Source: an uncultured Gammaproteobacteria bacterium
GTDB lineage: Bacteria > Pseudomonadota > Gammaproteobacteria > CAIUAS01
Direction: 5' to 3'
Length of the DNA stretch: 7,919 nucleotides
Assembly: GCA_903897205.1 (NCBI GenBank)
Contig: CAIUAS010000128.1
Location: 1 to 7,919, forward strand
The translations under genes and the position numbers were made by a program. Every line of letters begins with the position of its first letter. Positions within the stretch are counted from its first letter, which is position 1. This document shows positions 5,469 through 7,919 of this stretch, piece after piece. A model generated the notes under the pieces. That model searched no databases, had not been told where the DNA came from, and worked only from the letters and a program-made list of their open reading frames with translations.

Positions 5469-6599
5469 GTCCAACTTGGCTATTTATCGGCCACTTATTT
5501 TTATGCGGACGTCGCCTTTTTATTTTTTGCCGGCATGTTATTAGACCACTTTTCAACCCGCAAAATTATCCTAAGTGCAATGGTCGTTTGTGTAGCAGCC
5601 ACCGTGGGTTTTGCTCTCAGCTCCAATATATGGGTTGCCGGCATTAGCCATTTTGCGGCCGGTATGGGTAATGCTTTTTGCTTTTTAAGTTGTATCAAAT
5701 TAGCTTCACGCTGGTTCCCCCCCCAACGGATGGCACTGGTTACAGGTGTTACCGTTACTATCGCCTTCATTGGCGGAACCGTTTCACAAACACCACTCAC
5801 TTTATTGGTACAAGCCTTAGGCTGGCGCCATGCGGTGTTAACCGATGCCGCCCTAGGCGCTCTTATTATAGGGATCGTTTGGTATTTTGTTTATGATAAA
5901 CAGGAGAATGCCGATGCAAATAATCAAGGCATGGTTAATTCCTCCGTTAAAAGCAGTGTCCAATTTGCCCTACGCAACTGGCAAAATTGGTTAGGCGGTA
6001 TTTACACCTGCTTTCTTAACTTGCCTATTTTCCTGCTCGCCGAATTATGGGGCGTTATGTTTTTAGTGCAAGTTCACCACATTCCCCAAACACGCGCCTC
6101 TGTTATCACTAGCATGGTCTTTATTGGCAGTATCTTTGGTTGCCCCATCGCTGGCTGGTTATCCGATCACTTAGCCAAGCGCCGATTACCCATGATTATC
6201 GGTGCGATTACCTCATTGCTCACGATTTTATTAATTATGTTTATACCGCAACTTTCTTTTAATAGTTTGTTAGCGCTCTTTTTCGCCTTAGGCTTTTTTA
6301 CAAGTGCACAAGTGATTAGCTATCCCGCCATTACCGAAAGCAACCCTAAAGCCTATACCGGCACCGCAGTCGGCTTAGCCTCTGTGCTGATCATGGGAGG
6401 CGGCGCGGTATTTCAACCCTTATTTGGCTGGTTAATGGGCCTGCATTGGAACGGAACCATAGCAAATGGCGCCGCTCTCTATTCTGCCCACGATTATTTA
6501 TTGGGCATGTCAATTATGCCAATTGCCTTTGTAATTGGTTTAGTCGCCGCTTTGCTGTTTAAAGAAACCCATTGCCAGCCTTATCATTCAAACCCATAA
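5298..6599 (+). CDS. MFS transporter, first of a tandem pair
   Basis: A 433-residue inner-membrane protein with the 12-helix layout of the major facilitator superfamily (usual length 400-450). Helices fall at about residues 22-44, 62-82, 89-108, 113-135, 144-166, 177-198, then after a polar central loop (199-226) at about 228-250, 263-285, 296-316, 323-343, 353-378 and 400-421. The signature loop between helices 2 and 3 is GMLLDHFSTRKI (79-90), and its repeat in the second half is GWLSDHLAKRR (286-296). The opening FFFYEFIQMGMFN and the CIKLASRWFPPQRMAL segment (132-147) are typical of a permease family common in Legionella and Coxiella relatives. Substrate and direction of transport cannot be deduced. 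Start: an in-frame TAA at 5292-5294 precedes ATG 5298, and the ribosome site is weak (GGA 5285-5287). The 5' end is duplicated at 212-477. Probably in an operon with the next gene. Confidence 0.88.
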   Translation: MSATISIPDPVMAKPATSLRAWLVCLSASLFFFYEFIQMGMFNSISAQLMHDFGINAVQLGYLSATYFYADVAFLFFAGMLLDHFSTRKIILSAMVVCVAATVGFALSSNIWVAGISHFAAGMGNAFCFLSCIKLASRWFPPQRMALVTGVTVTIAFIGGTVSQTPLTLLVQALGWRHAVLTDAALGALIIGIVWYFVYDKQENADANNQGMVNSSVKSSVQFALRNWQNWLGGIYTCFLNLPIFLLAELWGVMFLVQVHHIPQTRASVITSMVFIGSIFGCPIAGWLSDHLAKRRLPMIIGAITSLLTILLIMFIPQLSFNSLLALFFALGFFTSAQVISYPAITESNPKAYTGTAVGLASVLIMGGGAVFQPLFGWLMGLHWNGTIANGAALYSAHDYLLGMSIMPIAFVIGLVAALLFKETHCQPYHSNP

Positions 6600-6625
6600 G
6601 CAGCAACGAATAATGAGGTAATTTT

Positions 6626-7919
6626 ATGCTATCCGTGGATACCCCCATGACAACGTCAAAAACGCTCGCTCCTGAATATTCCAATAAATATTTGCCTTGG
6701 ATCGTCTGTTTTTCAGCGGCATTATTTTTCTTCTATGAATTTATTCAAATGAATATGTTCAATGCTATTAGCCCGGATTTAATGCGGGACTTTGGCATGA
6801 ATGCGACTGAATTAGGTAAATTATCCGCTTATTATTTTTATGCCAATTTACTTTTTTTGCCTATTGCCGGCACGCTACTCGATCGCTTCTCAACCCGACT
6901 AATTATTTTAAGCGCCTTATTTATTTGTACGGCAGGAATTTGCCTGTTTGCTATTTCGCATTCCTTAGCCTGGTCCAGTTTATTTCGCTTTATGAGCGGC
7001 ATCGGCAGCGCCTTTTGCTTTTTAAGCAGTATCCGCTTGGCATCACGCTGGTTTCCCTCGCAGCGAATGGCGTTAATTGCCGGTTTAATCGTCACCATGG
7101 CAATGACGGGCGGCATGGTGGCGCAAACACCATTAACCTTATTATCTGAATATTTAGGCTGGCGCCATGCTTTATTATTAGACGCTGGTTTAGGTTTAAT
7201 TATTGGCGGTATTATTCTGGCGCTCGTGCGCGACTATCCACCAAATTCACAACCCCACCTAGCGCAGTCACAATTAAAAGAAATCGGCTTATTAAAAAGC
7301 TGGCGCTTAGCGTATTTAAATTATCAAAATTGGTTAGGCGGTCTTTATACCAGTTTATTAAATTTACCCGTTGCGTTGCTCGGCGCTATCTGGGGCAGCT
7401 TATATTTAGAACAAGCACAACATCTCAATCGCACGCAAGCTTCTTTAGCGCCAACCATGTTATTTGTGGGCACCATTATTGGTTGCCCTGTGATGGGTTG
7501 GTTTTCAGATTATCTGCGTAAACGTAAATTGCCCATGATGGTAGGTGCTATTTTATCGCTGGCGATCGTTTTAGTGATTATATATCTCCCCCAGCTCTCA
7601 CTCACTGCATACATCATTTTATTTTTACTGCTAGGATTTATCACCAGCACCCAAGTCATTAGTTATCCGTTAATTACGGAAAGTAATCCTAAAATACTAA
7701 CTGCAACTTCGGTTAGTGTTGTATCTTTTTGTGCAATCGGTGGTTATGCCGTTTTTCAACCCTTATTCGGTTGGTTAATGGACATGCATTCAGATGGCAA
7801 AATGATTAATAATCTGCATATGTATTCTGTCAGTGATTTTCACCGCGCCTTATTAATTTTGCCCGTTGGTTTTATAGTAGCGTTGTTTATTGGTTTGTGG
7901 TTGAAAGAAACCCATTGTG
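6626..7919 (+). CDS. MFS transporter, second of a tandem pair (3' end cut by window)
   Basis: The frame from ATG 6626 is open to the window end (431 codons) and aligns with the preceding MFS protein along its whole length. Shared segments include FFFYEFIQMNMFN, GTLLDRFSTR (82-91, the MFS signature loop), SIRLASRWFPSQRMAL, the NYQNWLGGLY start of the second half, and ITESNPK. The two are clear paralogues. The last visible residues, LKETHC, match FKETHC of the neighbour, which ends seven residues later, so very little is missing. The start has a good ribosome site, GAGGT (6615-6619), six bases upstream, and an in-frame TGA at 6614-6616; Met8 (6647) is a less likely alternative. The gap to the upstream gene is only 26 bases, so co-transcription is likely. 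Substrate unknown. The paralogues may have different substrates or may work as a pair. Confidence 0.88.
   Translation, partial: MLSVDTPMTTSKTLAPEYSNKYLPWIVCFSAALFFFYEFIQMNMFNAISPDLMRDFGMNATELGKLSAYYFYANLLFLPIAGTLLDRFSTRLIILSALFICTAGICLFAISHSLAWSSLFRFMSGIGSAFCFLSSIRLASRWFPSQRMALIAGLIVTMAMTGGMVAQTPLTLLSEYLGWRHALLLDAGLGLIIGGIILALVRDYPPNSQPHLAQSQLKEIGLLKSWRLAYLNYQNWLGGLYTSLLNLPVALLGAIWGSLYLEQAQHLNRTQASLAPTMLFVGTIIGCPVMGWFSDYLRKRKLPMMVGAILSLAIVLVIIYLPQLSLTAYIILFLLLGFITSTQVISYPLITESNPKILTATSVSVVSFCAIGGYAVFQPLFGWLMDMHSDGKMINNLHMYSVSDFHRALLILPVGFIVALFIGLWLKETHC

Noticed and set aside
5501..5800. Minus-strand 99-codon open frame, with a similar one at 6838-7116
   Set aside because: Both are antisense of the same part of the two MFS paralogues, so their similarity to each other only reflects the conserved sense-strand proteins.
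5298..7919. Naming the permeases as Pht-family or Lbt siderophore transporters
   Set aside because: General style is similar to Legionella MFS permeases, but no feature visible here ties them to amino acid or siderophore transport.
1..7919. CRISPR array, tRNA, rRNA, riboswitch or replication origin
   Set aside because: No regularly spaced short repeats, no tRNA cloverleaf or rRNA signatures, no recognisable riboswitch, and no cluster of DnaA-box-like sites were seen by eye.

Overview
The window is an AT-rich stretch of bacterial chromosome or large replicon. The gene families, especially the two MFS permeases and the protein encoded at 2135-3490, together with the base composition, resemble Legionellales (Legionella, Coxiella, Rickettsiella and relatives). 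This placement is inferred from protein style and is not backed by any database search.

Left edge (1-670): a graveyard. It holds a frameshifted minus-strand transposase remnant (about 1-205), then a decayed copy of the promoter and first 57 codons of an MFS transporter (212-477), then about 190 bases of non-coding or relic sequence that may carry the promoter of the next gene.

Middle (671-5090): four small-molecule or signalling-type genes. In order they are a divergent S-adenosylhomocysteine-hydrolase-like NAD-binding protein (plus strand, 671-2065), a convergent uncharacterised 451-residue protein (minus strand, 2135-3490), a 79-residue protein that is essentially only a histidine-kinase HisKA phosphoacceptor domain (minus strand, 3619-3858), and a divergent class I SAM-dependent methyltransferase (plus strand, 4056-5090). 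The methyltransferase's first 45 codons contain two GC-rich REP-like palindromes. The block contains a methyltransferase and a relative of the enzyme that handles the methyltransferase by-product, so a SAM-linked small-molecule or modification pathway is a reasonable hypothesis but unproven.

Right (5195-7919): two tandem paralogous 12-helix MFS transporters, 26 bases apart and probably co-transcribed. The second loses only its last few residues at the window edge. They look richer in G+C than the middle block.

The most notable structural point is that the promoter and 5' end of the first MFS gene (5195-5468) is repeated almost perfectly at 212-477, in direct orientation. The whole middle block is therefore bracketed by direct repeats of about 270 bases, as expected if it was acquired, duplicated into place, or can be lost by recombination between the repeats.
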